Source: Psychroflexus sp. MES1-P1E
GTDB lineage: Bacteria > Bacteroidota > Bacteroidia > Flavobacteriales > Flavobacteriaceae
Assembly: GCF_002836055.1 (NCBI RefSeq)
Contig: NZ_PJBS01000163.1
Location: 1 to 56,310, forward strand
Length of the DNA stretch: 56,310 bases
Direction: 5' to 3'
In this document: piece after piece, positions 35,257 to 44,625 of the stretch
Numbering within the stretch: position 1 is the first letter of the stretch
Layout of the letters: every line of letters begins with the position of its first letter
Program-made: the position numbers and the translations under genes
The notes under the pieces: model-generated
The model's input: only the letters and a program-made list of their open reading frames with translations
Told to the model about the DNA's origin: nothing
Database searches by the model: none

Positions 35257-35796
35257 ATGAGTCAAAAATTGCTTCTTAGCGCAAAAGAAATCAACATTAT
35301 TCTTCATCGCTTAGCTTGTCAGTTAGTCGAAAACCACAAAGATTTTCAAAATTCAGCCCTTATAGGCATTCAGCCTAGAGGAAGTTTCTTAGCACAGAGA
35401 TTATATCATATCCTAGATAAAGATTATGGGTTGAACGCCTTAAAAGTCGGTAAACTCGATATTACCTTTTACAGAGACGATTTTAGAAGAGGCGATAAGA
35501 TGCTAAAAGCTAATGAAACTGAAATTGATTTTATTGTCGAAAATAAAAATGTCGTCTTGATAGATGACGTTCTTTTTACAGGACGAAGTATTCGCTCAGC
35601 TTTAACTGCACTACAATCTTTTGGTAGACCTTCAAAAATTGAATTGCTTACTCTTATCGATAGACGATTTAGCCGGCACCTACCCATTCAGCCAGATTAT
35701 AATGGCAGAAAGGTAGACGCCATTAACGATGAACATGTGAAAGTGTGTTGGAAAGAAAATGATGGAGAAGATGCCATTTATCTTATGAATAACTAA
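35257..35796 (+). CDS. pyrR: PyrR: pyr regulator/uracil phosphoribosyltransferase
   Basis: PyrR is a type I phosphoribosyltransferase that converts uracil to UMP and in Gram-positive bacteria binds pyr mRNA to control attenuation. The 179-residue protein has the PRPP loop VVLIDDVLFTGRSIRSAL near residue 103 and DLGLIGIQPRG-like N-terminal sequence (LIGIQPRGSFLA). No attenuator is visible in the short leader, so its role here may be enzymatic or different. pyrB follows after eight bases. Confidence 0.93.
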   Translation: MSQKLLLSAKEINIILHRLACQLVENHKDFQNSALIGIQPRGSFLAQRLYHILDKDYGLNALKVGKLDITFYRDDFRRGDKMLKANETEIDFIVENKNVVLIDDVLFTGRSIRSALTALQSFGRPSKIELLTLIDRRFSRHLPIQPDYNGRKVDAINDEHVKVCWKENDGEDAIYLMNN

Positions 35797-35804
35797 AGCC
35801 AATT

Positions 35805-36743
35805 ATGAAAGAACTTAGTGTTTCAAATTTACTAGGAATAAAATATCTTACCACTGAAGATCTTCACCTTATTTTTGAAACTGCAGATCAGTTTAAAGAA
35901 ATCATCAATAGACCGATCAAAAAAGTTCCGAGTTTAAGAGATATTACAATTGCTAATCTATTTTTTGAAAATAGTACCCGTACGCGCTTGTCTTTTGAAT
36001 TGGCAGAAAAGCGATTGAGCGCAGACATTATTAACTTTTCTGCCTCCTCTTCCTCGGTAACAAAAGGGGAAACCTTGGTGGATACAGTCAATAATATTTT
36101 GGCTATGAAGGTAGATATGGTCGTCATGCGTCATCCTAATCCTGGAGCTGGAGTTTTCCTTTCAAAGCATATTGGGGCAAGTATTATCAATGCAGGTGAT
36201 GGGGTTCATGAGCATCCTACACAAGCTCTTTTAGATGTCTATTCAATTCGAGAAAAATACGGTGATGTAAAAGGGAAGAAAATTGTGATTATTGGAGATA
36301 TCATGCATTCTCGAGTGGCCTTGAGCAATATATTTGCTTTAAAAAAAATGGGGGCTAAAGTAAAAGTTTGCGGTCCTAATTCGCTTATTCCAAAGCATAT
36401 TGAAAGCTTAGGGGTCGAGGTTGAATACAATCTTACAGCTGCTCTAGAGTGGTGTGAAATTGCTAATATGCTTAGAGTACAGCATGAACGAATGGAACAT
36501 TCTTATTTTCCTAGTACCAGAGAATATGTTCAGCAATATGGAGTTAACAAGGCTCTTCTCGATACCCTTAGCAAACCTATCACAATTATGCATCCTGGCC
36601 CTATTAATAGAGGCGTTGAGATTACAAGTGATGTAGCCGATTCTGAACATTCCATAATCCTTAATCAAGTAGAAAATGGTGTTGCTATTCGAATGGCAGT
36701 CATGTATCTATTAGCTTCAAAAATTAAGCAATATGAAAACTGA
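35805..36743 (+). CDS. pyrB: Aspartate carbamoyltransferase catalytic subunit PyrB
   Basis: PyrB makes carbamoyl-aspartate, the first committed step of pyrimidine synthesis. The 312-residue protein has the carbamoyl-phosphate loop ENSTRTRLSFE near residue 50, the 80s-loop SSSVTKGETL, HPTQALLD and HPGPINRGVE near the C-terminus. No pyrI regulatory subunit or pyrC gene is adjacent. The 3' end overlaps the next gene by 11 bases. Confidence 0.96.
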   Translation: MKELSVSNLLGIKYLTTEDLHLIFETADQFKEIINRPIKKVPSLRDITIANLFFENSTRTRLSFELAEKRLSADIINFSASSSSVTKGETLVDTVNNILAMKVDMVVMRHPNPGAGVFLSKHIGASIINAGDGVHEHPTQALLDVYSIREKYGDVKGKKIVIIGDIMHSRVALSNIFALKKMGAKVKVCGPNSLIPKHIESLGVEVEYNLTAALEWCEIANMLRVQHERMEHSYFPSTREYVQQYGVNKALLDTLSKPITIMHPGPINRGVEITSDVADSEHSIILNQVENGVAIRMAVMYLLASKIKQYEN

Positions 36744-37065
36744 AGAAAAAGATAATTATACCATATTTAGAGATGAAAAAGAGGATGTCAATGACTTTGC
36801 AGAGTTCTTAACTCAAATACAAGATCGGTTCAAAGATAAAAACATCGTTACGGACATCACTAAGTATGGTGAGCTCACTTTAGAAGAGCTTCTTATGTTT
36901 TTAAAATTATCGACTACTCATCGAAAAGGAAAAAAATCCTTTGTGATTGTTAATGATACCATCAATATAGATTTAGTTCCAGAGGAGATACATGTCGTCC
37001 CAACTCTGCAAGAAGCCGAGGACCTCATTGGTTTAGAAGAGCTCGAAAGAGATTTAGGCTTTTAA
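36733..37065 (+). CDS. STAS-like small protein between pyrB and rnz
   Basis: This 110-residue soluble protein has a STAS-like alternating pattern (DKNIVTDITKYGELTLEELLMFL, then KSFVIVND) and the C-terminal PTLQEAEDLIGLEELERDLG. Relatives upstream of rnz are sometimes labelled ribonuclease Z in databases, but there is no metallo-beta-lactamase motif here. It may act as a regulatory partner; the function is unknown. Its start overlaps pyrB by 11 bases and rnz follows after one base, so the three are coupled. Confidence 0.75.
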   Translation: MKTEEKDNYTIFRDEKEDVNDFAEFLTQIQDRFKDKNIVTDITKYGELTLEELLMFLKLSTTHRKGKKSFVIVNDTINIDLVPEEIHVVPTLQEAEDLIGLEELERDLGF

Positions 37066-37066
37066 G

Positions 37067-37978
37067 ATGATGCAACTCACCATTTTGGGCTGCCACTCAG
37101 CTACCCCTAGGGCAAATGCTCATCCCACAGCTCAAATTCTTGATATAAATGGGGAGCTTATGCTCATTGATTGTGGGGAAGGGACACAAGTTCAACTCCG
37201 TAAGCAAAAAGTAAAATTTTCTCGCTTGAGCCATATTTTTATCTCTCATTTACATGGAGATCATTATTTCGGTCTCATAGGACTGCTTTCTACCTTCAGT
37301 TTATTAAGTAGAACTGCAGAACTTCATATTCATGCTCCCAAAGGTTTGGAGGAGATTCTAAAGTTACAGTTTAAGGCTAGTCATTCTTATATGTCTTACC
37401 CCTTAATTTTCCATACTCTTGCGTCTTCAAAGTCTGAAATGATCTTGGATAATGAGAAATTAACAGTAGAAACCATTCCATTAGATCATAGAATTTATAC
37501 CAATGGATTTCTATTTAAGGCTAAAGTTGGCGACCGTAAACTTCTCATCGACAAAGTTCTTGATCTAAATATCGATAAGGCTTATTACAAAAGTATCGTC
37601 AAGGGTAAAGATGTCGAAACCAAAGATGGAGAGTTGATAAACAATAAAGATATAACCGAAGATCCCAAACCTGCGCTTAGCTATGCCTTTTGCAGCGATA
37701 CGGCTTTTAAGCCAAATATAGTTCCTCAAATTACAGGTGTGAGCTTGCTATATCATGAATCTACTTTTCTTGAGGAGCAAGAACACTTGTGCAACAAGAC
37801 CAAACACTCCACTGCAAAACAAGCGGGAATTATTGCACAAAAAGCAAAAGTTCACAAATTAATTTTAGGTCATTTTTCGGCGCGTTATAAAGATCTGTCT
37901 CTCTTTGAAAAAGAGGCTAAAGTGGTTTTTGATAATGCTGAAAACGCAGAAACCGGAAAAATATTTAGGTGCGATTAG
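37067..37978 (+). CDS. rnz: Ribonuclease Z
   Basis: RNase Z trims tRNA 3' ends endonucleolytically. The 303-residue metallo-beta-lactamase fold protein has the metal motif HLHGDH near residues 60-65. It also has the N-terminal ATPRANAHPTAQ, the HEST loop (YHESTF) and the C-terminal LGHFSARY. All are as in the short bacterial/archaeal RNase Z. It lies one base after the STAS-like gene. pdxH follows after a 57-base gap. Confidence 0.95.
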   Translation: MMQLTILGCHSATPRANAHPTAQILDINGELMLIDCGEGTQVQLRKQKVKFSRLSHIFISHLHGDHYFGLIGLLSTFSLLSRTAELHIHAPKGLEEILKLQFKASHSYMSYPLIFHTLASSKSEMILDNEKLTVETIPLDHRIYTNGFLFKAKVGDRKLLIDKVLDLNIDKAYYKSIVKGKDVETKDGELINNKDITEDPKPALSYAFCSDTAFKPNIVPQITGVSLLYHESTFLEEQEHLCNKTKHSTAKQAGIIAQKAKVHKLILGHFSARYKDLSLFEKEAKVVFDNAENAETGKIFRCD

Positions 37979-38035
37979 CAGGAATCTTTTATGAATTATA
38001 TTGTTTCTCATTCATTAATTTTTTAATTTGCTACC

Positions 38036-38683
38036 ATGGATAACAATTTACACGATTACAGAAAATCATACGAAAAATCAAGCTTGGATAGAGGGAATTT
38101 AAATCAAAATCCACTACAGCAGTTTAGATCATGGTTTAACGATGTTGAAAAATCAGGCAGTTTAGACGAGACAAATGCTATGACTGTTTCTACAATTGGA
38201 GCAGACGATTTTCCGAAAAACCGAATCGTACTTTTAAAGTATTACGATGAAAATGGGTTTGTATTTTATACCAATTACGAGAGTGAAAAGGGCAAAGCCT
38301 TGATTGATAATCCTAAGACTTGCTTATCTTTTTTTTGGCCAAATATGGAACGACAAGTCATTATAAAAGGTTTGGCGGAAAAGCTTCCAGACACTGTTTC
38401 AGACAATTATTTTGCATCAAGACCTAAAGGGAGTCAACTCGGTGCTCTGGTGTCCAATCAAAGTGAGATAATCGAAAATAGAGAAGTTTTGGAAAATGAA
38501 TTAAAATCTCTTGAAGACAAATACCAAAATAAAGAAGTGCCAAGGCCAAAAAGCTGGGGAGGCTTTTTAGTGAGACCACAGAGTATGGAATTTTGGCAAG
38601 GTCGACCTAATCGACTTCATGACAGATTCAGATTTACTCTAATTGATGATTTAGATTGGAAGATTGAACGTTTAGCTCCGTAG
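38036..38683 (+). CDS. pdxH: Pyridoxamine 5'-phosphate oxidase PdxH
   Basis: PdxH oxidises pyridoxamine or pyridoxine phosphate to PLP with FMN. The 215-residue protein has AMTVSTIGADDFPKNRIVLL near residue 45, YTNYESEKGKAL, FFWPNMERQV, and the C-terminal signature FWQGRPNRLHDRFRF then WKIERLAP. The ATG at 38036 is standard. A one-mismatch -7 element (TTAATTTG) lies just upstream. The histidine phosphatase gene starts one base after its stop. Confidence 0.96.
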   Translation: MDNNLHDYRKSYEKSSLDRGNLNQNPLQQFRSWFNDVEKSGSLDETNAMTVSTIGADDFPKNRIVLLKYYDENGFVFYTNYESEKGKALIDNPKTCLSFFWPNMERQVIIKGLAEKLPDTVSDNYFASRPKGSQLGALVSNQSEIIENREVLENELKSLEDKYQNKEVPRPKSWGGFLVRPQSMEFWQGRPNRLHDRFRFTLIDDLDWKIERLAP

Positions 38684-38684
38684 T

Positions 38685-39170
38685 ATGAAACGAATAATTT
38701 TTGTAAGGCACGGAAAGTCTTCGTGGGATTCTCCAGTAGAAGATAGGCAAAGACCTTTATCTAGTCGTGCATATAAAGACGCAGAACATGTTATTTCTGC
38801 TTTTAAAAGTTATAAAGATTTTCCTGTCGAGGTCTTTACGAGTGATGCTAAAAGAGCATTAACTACTGCGGAACTCTTCCAAAAAGAGTTACACATAACA
38901 GATAATCACTTTCATATCAAACCCGAGCTCTACACTTTCAATGCAATTGATGTTTTAAAGTTTATAAGTAAGGTAAGTGATGAAGTTGAAACTATAATGC
39001 TATTTGGCCATAATCCCGCCTATACTGAGCTTGTTAATACATTGGGAAGTTTACCTATACAAAACTTGCCTACAACGGGTCTTGTAAGTATCCTTTTTGA
39101 GATTGACTCATGGAAGAAAGTCCAGTCAGGGCAAACCAATTTATACTTATTTCCAAAACATTTGAGATAA
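38685..39170 (+). CDS. SixA-like histidine phosphatase
   Basis: This 161-residue histidine-phosphatase-superfamily protein has the catalytic RHG (residues 8-10) in FVRHGKSSWD and a second His in LFGHNPAYTEL. SixA proteins dephosphorylate phospho-histidine domains; others act on small phosphoesters. It starts one base after pdxH and ends TAATG, its stop sharing one base with the start of ppk1. The genomic pairing with ppk1 and ppx suggests a role in phosphate metabolism, by inference. Confidence 0.87.
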   Translation: MKRIIFVRHGKSSWDSPVEDRQRPLSSRAYKDAEHVISAFKSYKDFPVEVFTSDAKRALTTAELFQKELHITDNHFHIKPELYTFNAIDVLKFISKVSDEVETIMLFGHNPAYTELVNTLGSLPIQNLPTTGLVSILFEIDSWKKVQSGQTNLYLFPKHLR

Positions 39171-41242
39171 TGCATCACAATAGATACGATAATAGAGAAT
39201 TAAGTTGGTTGAAATTTAATCAACGCGTGTTACAAGAAGCAGCAGACCCATCCGTTCCCCTAATTGAACGACTCCGATTTCTTGGGATTTTCTCTAATAA
39301 TCTAGATGAATTTTTTAAAGTACGCTATGCCACAGTAAAGCGAATAGATCTAGCTGGTAAATCAGGTAAGAAAGTTTTGGGCGGTTTTAATGCGGGTAGA
39401 CTGCTAAAGGAAATCACACAAATTGTGATCAAAAATCAAGCAGAAAGCTTAGATATTTTGGCTTCTATCCAGCATCAGCTTAAGGACCATGATATCTTTA
39501 TCATCGACGAAACAGAAGTCACACTTGATCAAGCTGAATTTTTAAAAGAATTTTTCTTAGAAAAAGTGAGTCCAGCCCTAGTCACAATTATGCTGAATGA
39601 TATTGACAATGTTCCAAATTTGACAGATTTAAAAGCTTATTTAGCTGTGAAAATGGTTCAGTTTGAAAAAGATCGATTGTCAAACAGATATATTTTAATA
39701 GAGATTCCGTCGAGTGTAGAACGCTTTGTTGTAATTCCTTCTGACGACGGAAAGAAATATGTTATTCTTTTGGATGATTTAATTCGATTTAATCTCAATG
39801 TTATCTTTAACATTTTCGATTATACCAGTATTTCTGCACATATGGTAAAAATTACAAGAGATGCTAAGTTGGATCTTGAAGGGGATTTGAGCAAAAGTTA
39901 TATAGAAAAGCTAATGGATAGCGTAAAGGATAGGTTAGAGGGCGACCCAGTTCGATTCTTGTACGATAAAGAAATTGAACAAGATACGTTAGACTTTTTA
40001 TTGAATAAAATGGAAATTGACACTACCGACAGTCTAATTCCTGGGGGAAAGTACCATAACCGAAGAGATTACATGAATTTCCCAGACCTTGGTGCTAAGC
40101 ATTTATTGTACGATAGAATAGTACCTCTTCCAATTCCTGGACTTGAAATTCAAGGGAGTTTATTGGAAAAAATTTCTAAAAAGGATTTCTTGCAATACAC
40201 TCCTTATCAAACTTTTTCTTATACCGTCAAATTTTTAAGAGAGGCCGCATTAGATCCTAAAGTAAAGTCAATAAAGATTACAATTTATCGATTGGCATCT
40301 GTTTCACATATAGCGAGTTCCTTGATAAATGCGGTTAAAAATGGAAAACGAGTTACTGTTTCTATCGAGCTTCAAGCCCGTTTTGATGAAGCCAATAACA
40401 TAAAGTATGCAGAGAAAATGGAAAGAGAAGGTGTTAAGCTCATTTTTGGGGTAACGGGTCTTAAAGTACATTGCAAAACCTGTATTATAGAACGCTTAGA
40501 AAATCGAAAAATAAAATATTATGGTTTTATAAGTACGGGGAATTTTAATGAGAAAACAGCAAAGATTTATACAGATTATACTTTGTTTACTGCACACCAA
40601 GGTATTCTAAAAGATATCATCAAGGTTTTCGATTTCTTTGAAGTGAATTATAAAATTAAAAAATACAAGCACCTTATTGTTTCGCCTCACTACACAAGGA
40701 CAGAATTTTCAATTTTGATTGATCAAGAAATTCAAAATCAACAAGAAGGAAAAAAATCTGGGATTTCTATTAAAATGAATAGTTTATCAGATTACGGAAT
40801 GATCGATAAACTTTATGAGGCTAGTAGAGCTGGTGTGAAAATCAAATTGATTATAAGAGGAATAAACTGCCTTATCCCTCAAGTGCCAGGTATGAGCGAT
40901 AACATTGAATCTATAAGTATCGTTGATAAATTTTTGGAGCATCCTAGACTCTATATTTTTGAGAATGATAATAACCCAGTGGTATTCATCTCTTCTGCAG
41001 ACTGGATGACTAGAAACATAGACCATAGAGTAGAGGTGACTTGCCCTATTTACGATAATGATATTAAACAAGAACTGATAGAGACCTTTAATATTTCTTG
41101 GAAGGATAATGTAAAAGCAAGGGATTTCTCTTCTAATAGAGAAAACGCTTACAGGCCAAAGTCTGGACCAGATTTTAGAAGTCAATTTGAAACTTACTCG
41201 TATTATAAAAATAAACTGCAAGCAGCAGAAACCAAAAAGTAA
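39170..41242 (+). CDS. ppk1: Polyphosphate kinase 1
   Basis: PPK1 makes inorganic polyphosphate from ATP. The 690-residue protein has the N-terminal RELSWLKFNQRVL block and the autophosphorylation histidine in HCKTCIIER, followed by ISTGNFNEKTAKIYTDYT. A C-terminal second phospholipase-D-like domain has IDHRVEVTCPI. The frame extends to 39110, but the ATG at 39170 overlapping the sixA stop (TAATG) gives the usual start MHHNRYDNRELSW. ppx follows after five bases. Confidence 0.96.
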   Translation: MHHNRYDNRELSWLKFNQRVLQEAADPSVPLIERLRFLGIFSNNLDEFFKVRYATVKRIDLAGKSGKKVLGGFNAGRLLKEITQIVIKNQAESLDILASIQHQLKDHDIFIIDETEVTLDQAEFLKEFFLEKVSPALVTIMLNDIDNVPNLTDLKAYLAVKMVQFEKDRLSNRYILIEIPSSVERFVVIPSDDGKKYVILLDDLIRFNLNVIFNIFDYTSISAHMVKITRDAKLDLEGDLSKSYIEKLMDSVKDRLEGDPVRFLYDKEIEQDTLDFLLNKMEIDTTDSLIPGGKYHNRRDYMNFPDLGAKHLLYDRIVPLPIPGLEIQGSLLEKISKKDFLQYTPYQTFSYTVKFLREAALDPKVKSIKITIYRLASVSHIASSLINAVKNGKRVTVSIELQARFDEANNIKYAEKMEREGVKLIFGVTGLKVHCKTCIIERLENRKIKYYGFISTGNFNEKTAKIYTDYTLFTAHQGILKDIIKVFDFFEVNYKIKKYKHLIVSPHYTRTEFSILIDQEIQNQQEGKKSGISIKMNSLSDYGMIDKLYEASRAGVKIKLIIRGINCLIPQVPGMSDNIESISIVDKFLEHPRLYIFENDNNPVVFISSADWMTRNIDHRVEVTCPIYDNDIKQELIETFNISWKDNVKARDFSSNRENAYRPKSGPDFRSQFETYSYYKNKLQAAETKK

Positions 41243-41247
41243 TCGTT

Positions 41248-42141
41248 ATGCTTTCGATAAAAAAATTCGCAGCCATCGACATTGGGTCTAATGCCGTTAG
41301 GCTTTTAATTTCTACCATTACCGAACCAGATAATAAACCAGTAACTTTTAAAAAAACATCATTAGTCAGAGTGCCTATAAGGCTTGGTCAAGATGTGTTT
41401 ACAAAAGCTTATATCTCAGATGAAAACAGCCAAAGGGTAGTAGATACCATGAAAGCCTTTGGTTTATTGATGAAATCTCATAAAATTGAAGCCTATAGGG
41501 CTTGCGCAACTTCTGCAATGAGAGATGCGAAAAATGGTGAAGCTATGGTAAACTTAGTCTCTAAAGAGGCCAACATCGATATTGAAATAATTGATGGAAG
41601 TGATGAAGCCTTTATTATTGCGGCCTCAGACTTGCATACTTTAGTAGGTAACAATAAAACTTATCTGTATGTTGATGTGGGTGGAGGAAGTACAGAATTT
41701 ACTTTGTTTTCTCACGGGAAAATCATCGATTCTAGGTCATTTAAACTAGGGACAGTTCGTATTTTAAACAATACTATAAGTAAGGATGTCTGGGAGGAAG
41801 CGGAGGCTTGGGTAAGGTTTATTACCAAACCGTATTCCAGAATTGAAATGGTGGGATCTGGTGGAAATATCAATAACATTTTTAAATCCAGCAATAAAAA
41901 GCTAGGAAACCCCTTGTCTTATCTTTACTTAAGTTCTTACTACCAGCTTTTAAACTCTTTTACGTATGAAGAGCGAATTTCAGAGTTGAGCTTAAACGAA
42001 GATCGAGCAGATGTGATCATACCTGCGGCAAAGATTTATTTATCAGCGATGAAATGGAGTAGATCGAAATCTGTACATGTGCCTAAGATTGGTCTAGTTG
42101 ATGGAATTATAAAATCTTTGTACAACAACTCAAAGTCTTAA
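41248..42141 (+). CDS. ppx: Ppx/GppA exopolyphosphatase family protein
   Basis: Ppx/GppA proteins hydrolyse polyphosphate ends or pppGpp. The 297-residue protein has the ASKHA phosphate loops AAIDIGSNAVRLLI (residues 8-21) and YVDVGGGSTEFTLF near residue 130. It is the short form without the C-terminal HD-like extension of E. coli Ppx, as in many Bacteroidetes. Its coupling to ppk1 fits control of polyphosphate level. A weak hairpin (42167-42191) lies just downstream. Confidence 0.9.
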   Translation: MLSIKKFAAIDIGSNAVRLLISTITEPDNKPVTFKKTSLVRVPIRLGQDVFTKAYISDENSQRVVDTMKAFGLLMKSHKIEAYRACATSAMRDAKNGEAMVNLVSKEANIDIEIIDGSDEAFIIAASDLHTLVGNNKTYLYVDVGGGSTEFTLFSHGKIIDSRSFKLGTVRILNNTISKDVWEEAEAWVRFITKPYSRIEMVGSGGNINNIFKSSNKKLGNPLSYLYLSSYYQLLNSFTYEERISELSLNEDRADVIIPAAKIYLSAMKWSRSKSVHVPKIGLVDGIIKSLYNNSKS

Positions 42142-42166
42142 GCCTATTGTTTTTAAAAATGAGTTC

Positions 42167-42191
42167 TTTTGCTTTTGAAGAAAAAGCAAAA
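42167..42191. terminator. Weak hairpin after ppx
   Basis: The arms TTTTGCTTTT and AAAAGCAAAA form a 10-bp AT-rich stem with a five-base loop. There is no clear U tract, so terminator function is doubtful. Confidence 0.35.
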
Positions 42192-42290
42192 TATAAAATG
42201 CAACATTTGAAGGATAGGTTGGTATAAGGCTGATTTAAAAAACCAGAGGTGTCATTATAGGCTTAACTTAACTCTCTATAAGTTGATAAA

Positions 42291-42809
42291 TTATTTTTCT
42301 GATTCTGGTGGATACTTTTGAAGTATTTCGCTAACAAGGCTTTGAATAAATTCCTCCCTAGCTTTACCTTTCAAATTTTCCTTAAAGCGTGCTTCTACGA
42401 CTCCTTGCCAAAATAAACTATTGGTTAATCCATCTGCAAATTCTACAGTCAGAGCAATGGTTCGTTTAGAGCTTTGTGGGGAGACCGTAGTTCCTATTCC
42501 ACCAGCATAACCTCCAATGCCTATTCCAAAATTGCTATTTGAAGTTTGATTAAATACTTCAGCGAAGAAATTAATTTTGAAGTCTGGAATAAGCTTTTCT
42601 TCAAAACCTTTACCAACTAGACTATCTACTAGAGTGACGTAAACCCGGTCTTCATCTAAAGGCGATAGGCCAGAATTTTCTACGGCATAAAAATTAAAAC
42701 TTTTGTATTCTCCAAAGTTGGTTTCTGCAGCATAGTCGGTAAATACCTTTGGTGTGTTACATGAAATCATTAAAAGGATAATTAATAATAGGCTAAAGCT
42801 GACTCTCAT
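42291..42809 (-). CDS. DUF4136 lipoprotein
   Basis: This 172-residue protein starts with a lipoprotein signal (MRVSFSLLLI... with lipobox LMISC, Cys17). The DUF4136 domain follows, with FGEYKSFNFYAVENS and a Gly-rich loop (FGIGIGGYAGGIGTTV) before the C-terminal helix EFIQSLVSEILQKYPP. Family members are envelope lipoproteins of unknown role. It stands alone, downstream of purE on the same strand. Confidence 0.87.
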   Translation of the reverse strand: MRVSFSLLLIILLMISCNTPKVFTDYAAETNFGEYKSFNFYAVENSGLSPLDEDRVYVTLVDSLVGKGFEEKLIPDFKINFFAEVFNQTSNSNFGIGIGGYAGGIGTTVSPQSSKRTIALTVEFADGLTNSLFWQGVVEARFKENLKGKAREEFIQSLVSEILQKYPPESEK

Positions 42810-42863
42810 TTTTTTAAATATTTAGAATTTTGTTTGTTAACCGACCTCTTTCTTACCAAAATA

Positions 42864-43343
42864 TTAAAGATCATCTCTCATTTCCTGAACCTTTACTGTG
42901 AGTTGATTCATATAATTTAATATTTTTTCTTGGATACTTTGATCCTTCACTCCTAGGATTTGAGCGGCTAGTATACCAGCATTTTTTGCCCCGTTAAGTG
43001 CCACTGTAGCCACAGGAACGCCATTAGGCATTTGTAGAATGGAAAGAATAGAGTCCCACCCATCTATGGAATTGCTCGATTTTACAGGCACACCTATTAC
43101 GGGAAGAGGCGTTAAAGAAGCTACCATGCCTGGTAAATGAGCAGCGCCGCCGGCCCCGGCAATAATAACATCTATTCCTCTATGGTGAGCTTGTTTTCCA
43201 AATTCCATCATAAGTTCAGGTGTTCGGTGAGCGGATATGATATCGACTTCTATTTCAATCTTAAAGTCTTTTAAAATATCAATAGCCTCCTGCATAACAG
43301 GAAGATCACTTTTACTTCCCATGATAATAGCAACTTTACCCAT
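42864..43343 (-). CDS. purE: N5-carboxyaminoimidazole ribonucleotide mutase PurE
   Basis: PurE class I isomerises N5-CAIR to CAIR in purine synthesis. The 159-residue protein has [12 protein letters not shown] at the N-terminus, SAHRTPELM and [14 protein letters not shown]. The frame extends to 43394, but the ATG at 43343 ([10 protein letters not shown]) is the conserved start. It lies four bases after the purK stop, so the pair is an operon. Confidence 0.96.
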   Translation of the reverse strand: MGKVAIIMGSKSDLPVMQEAIDILKDFKIEIEVDIISAHRTPELMMEFGKQAHHRGIDVIIAGAGGAAHLPGMVASLTPLPVIGVPVKSSNSIDGWDSILSILQMPNGVPVATVALNGAKNAGILAAQILGVKDQSIQEKILNYMNQLTVKVQEMRDDL

Positions 43344-43347
43344 AGCT

Positions 43348-44508
43348 TTAGTGTTTAGAAATAACTTTAATTGTGGATTTGACGTGTTCGGCAATTTTTC
43401 GAGCTTCTTTTATATCACTATGGATAATGTTGACATGTCCCATTTTTCGGAAAGGGTATGTCTGTTTTTTACCATAAATATGAGGAGTTACCCCTGGCAT
43501 ATCCATAATGGTTTGGATGCCTTGGTAAACCACATCTCCAGTGTGATTTTCGTCACCAACTAAATTGACCATAACCGAGTTGGTTTTACTGGAAGTCTCT
43601 CCTAAAGGTAAATCGAGGATTGCTCTTAAGTGTTGTTCAAATTGATTTGTATAACTGCCTTCAATGCTAAAATGACCACTATTGTGTGGTCTTGGAGCAA
43701 CTTCGTTAACAATGATATTATCGTCTTGGGTTAGAAACATTTCTATGGCCAACAAGCCTACATGTTCAAATCTATTGGATACTAATTGTGCTAAATTTCT
43801 TGCTTTCTCAGCAATAGAAGGCTCTATTCTTGCTGGGCAAAGCACATATTCCACTTGGTTGGCTTGGGGGTTAAATTCCATCTCCACCACCGGATAAGTT
43901 TTGATATTTCCAGAGACATTTCTCGCTACAATAATAGCGATTTCAGTTTTGAAATCTACCAACTCTTCAGTAAGACATTCACCATTGGGCAAAGCCTCTA
44001 GATTTTTTTCAGATTTAATAACACTTACTCCTTTTCCATCATAACCTCCTGTACTGCTTTTCCATACAAAGGGGAATTTGACTTTTCCTTCAGAAACATC
44101 TTTCTTCAAAGCGTCTAGAGATGGATAAGTCATAAAATCTGCTGTAGGTATTTGGTTGGCTTTATAAAATTCCTTTTGTACAGATTTGTTTTGAATCTTA
44201 TTTAGAGTAGCAGCAGAGGGGTATACTTTTACTCCAGAAGCCTCTAGGTCTTCTAAGGCTTTGACATTTACAAATTCAATTTCAAAAGTCAGTACGTCAA
44301 CTTGTTTTCCAAACTCCATGACGCGATCGTAATCCATAAGATCACCTGTCTCAAAATGGTTACAGGAAATTTTTGAAGGCGCCTCTGGGTTTGGATCCAT
44401 AACATAGGTTTGGATATCAAGTTTTCTAGTGTCGTACAGCATCATTTTACCTAGCTGTCCTCCACCTAAAATACCAAGTTTAAAGTCGGATGAGAAGTAA
44501 TGTGTCAT
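43348..44508 (-). CDS. purK: N5-carboxyaminoimidazole ribonucleotide synthase PurK
   Basis: PurK uses ATP and bicarbonate to carboxylate AIR. The 386-residue ATP-grasp protein has [13 protein letters not shown] at residues 11-23, [12 protein letters not shown], and [12 protein letters not shown] near residue 270. Its ATG is preceded four bases upstream by an exact -7 element, so it may be transcribed as a leaderless mRNA. The start matches the flavobacterial N-terminus. Confidence 0.96.
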   Translation of the reverse strand: MTHYFSSDFKLGILGGGQLGKMMLYDTRKLDIQTYVMDPNPEAPSKISCNHFETGDLMDYDRVMEFGKQVDVLTFEIEFVNVKALEDLEASGVKVYPSAATLNKIQNKSVQKEFYKANQIPTADFMTYPSLDALKKDVSEGKVKFPFVWKSSTGGYDGKGVSVIKSEKNLEALPNGECLTEELVDFKTEIAIIVARNVSGNIKTYPVVEMEFNPQANQVEYVLCPARIEPSIAEKARNLAQLVSNRFEHVGLLAIEMFLTQDDNIIVNEVAPRPHNSGHFSIEGSYTNQFEQHLRAILDLPLGETSSKTNSVMVNLVGDENHTGDVVYQGIQTIMDMPGVTPHIYGKKQTYPFRKMGHVNIIHSDIKEARKIAEHVKSTIKVISKH

Positions 44509-44514
44509 GACACA
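44501..44514. promoter_or_regulatory. Palindrome overlapping the purK start
   Basis: TGTGTCATGACACA is a perfect 14-base palindrome that contains the purK ATG and reaches into its -7 element. It could be an operator or a chance symmetry. Confidence 0.3.
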
Positions 44515-44520
44515 AAAATA
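44513..44520 (-). promoter_or_regulatory. -7 promoter element immediately before purK
   Basis: On the minus strand it reads TATTTTTG, an exact TAnnTTTG. Four bases separate it from the purK ATG. Confidence 0.6.
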
Positions 44521-44625
44521 AGAGAATTACTTACTGTGGTGTGTGCTTTTCCAAAAAATTTCATTTTTAAAAGAAGTATACTACATCATATCGCTTTTCG
44601 TTATTATTGTGCAAATAATAAATCC

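Noticed and set aside
35236-35257. A PyrR-type attenuator hairpin upstream of pyrR.
   Set aside because: The likely transcription start leaves only about 15 bases of leader, with no room for antiterminator and terminator stems.
36733-37065. Annotating this gene as ribonuclease Z.
   Set aside because: The true rnz with HLHGDH lies directly downstream. This protein has no metallo-beta-lactamase motif.
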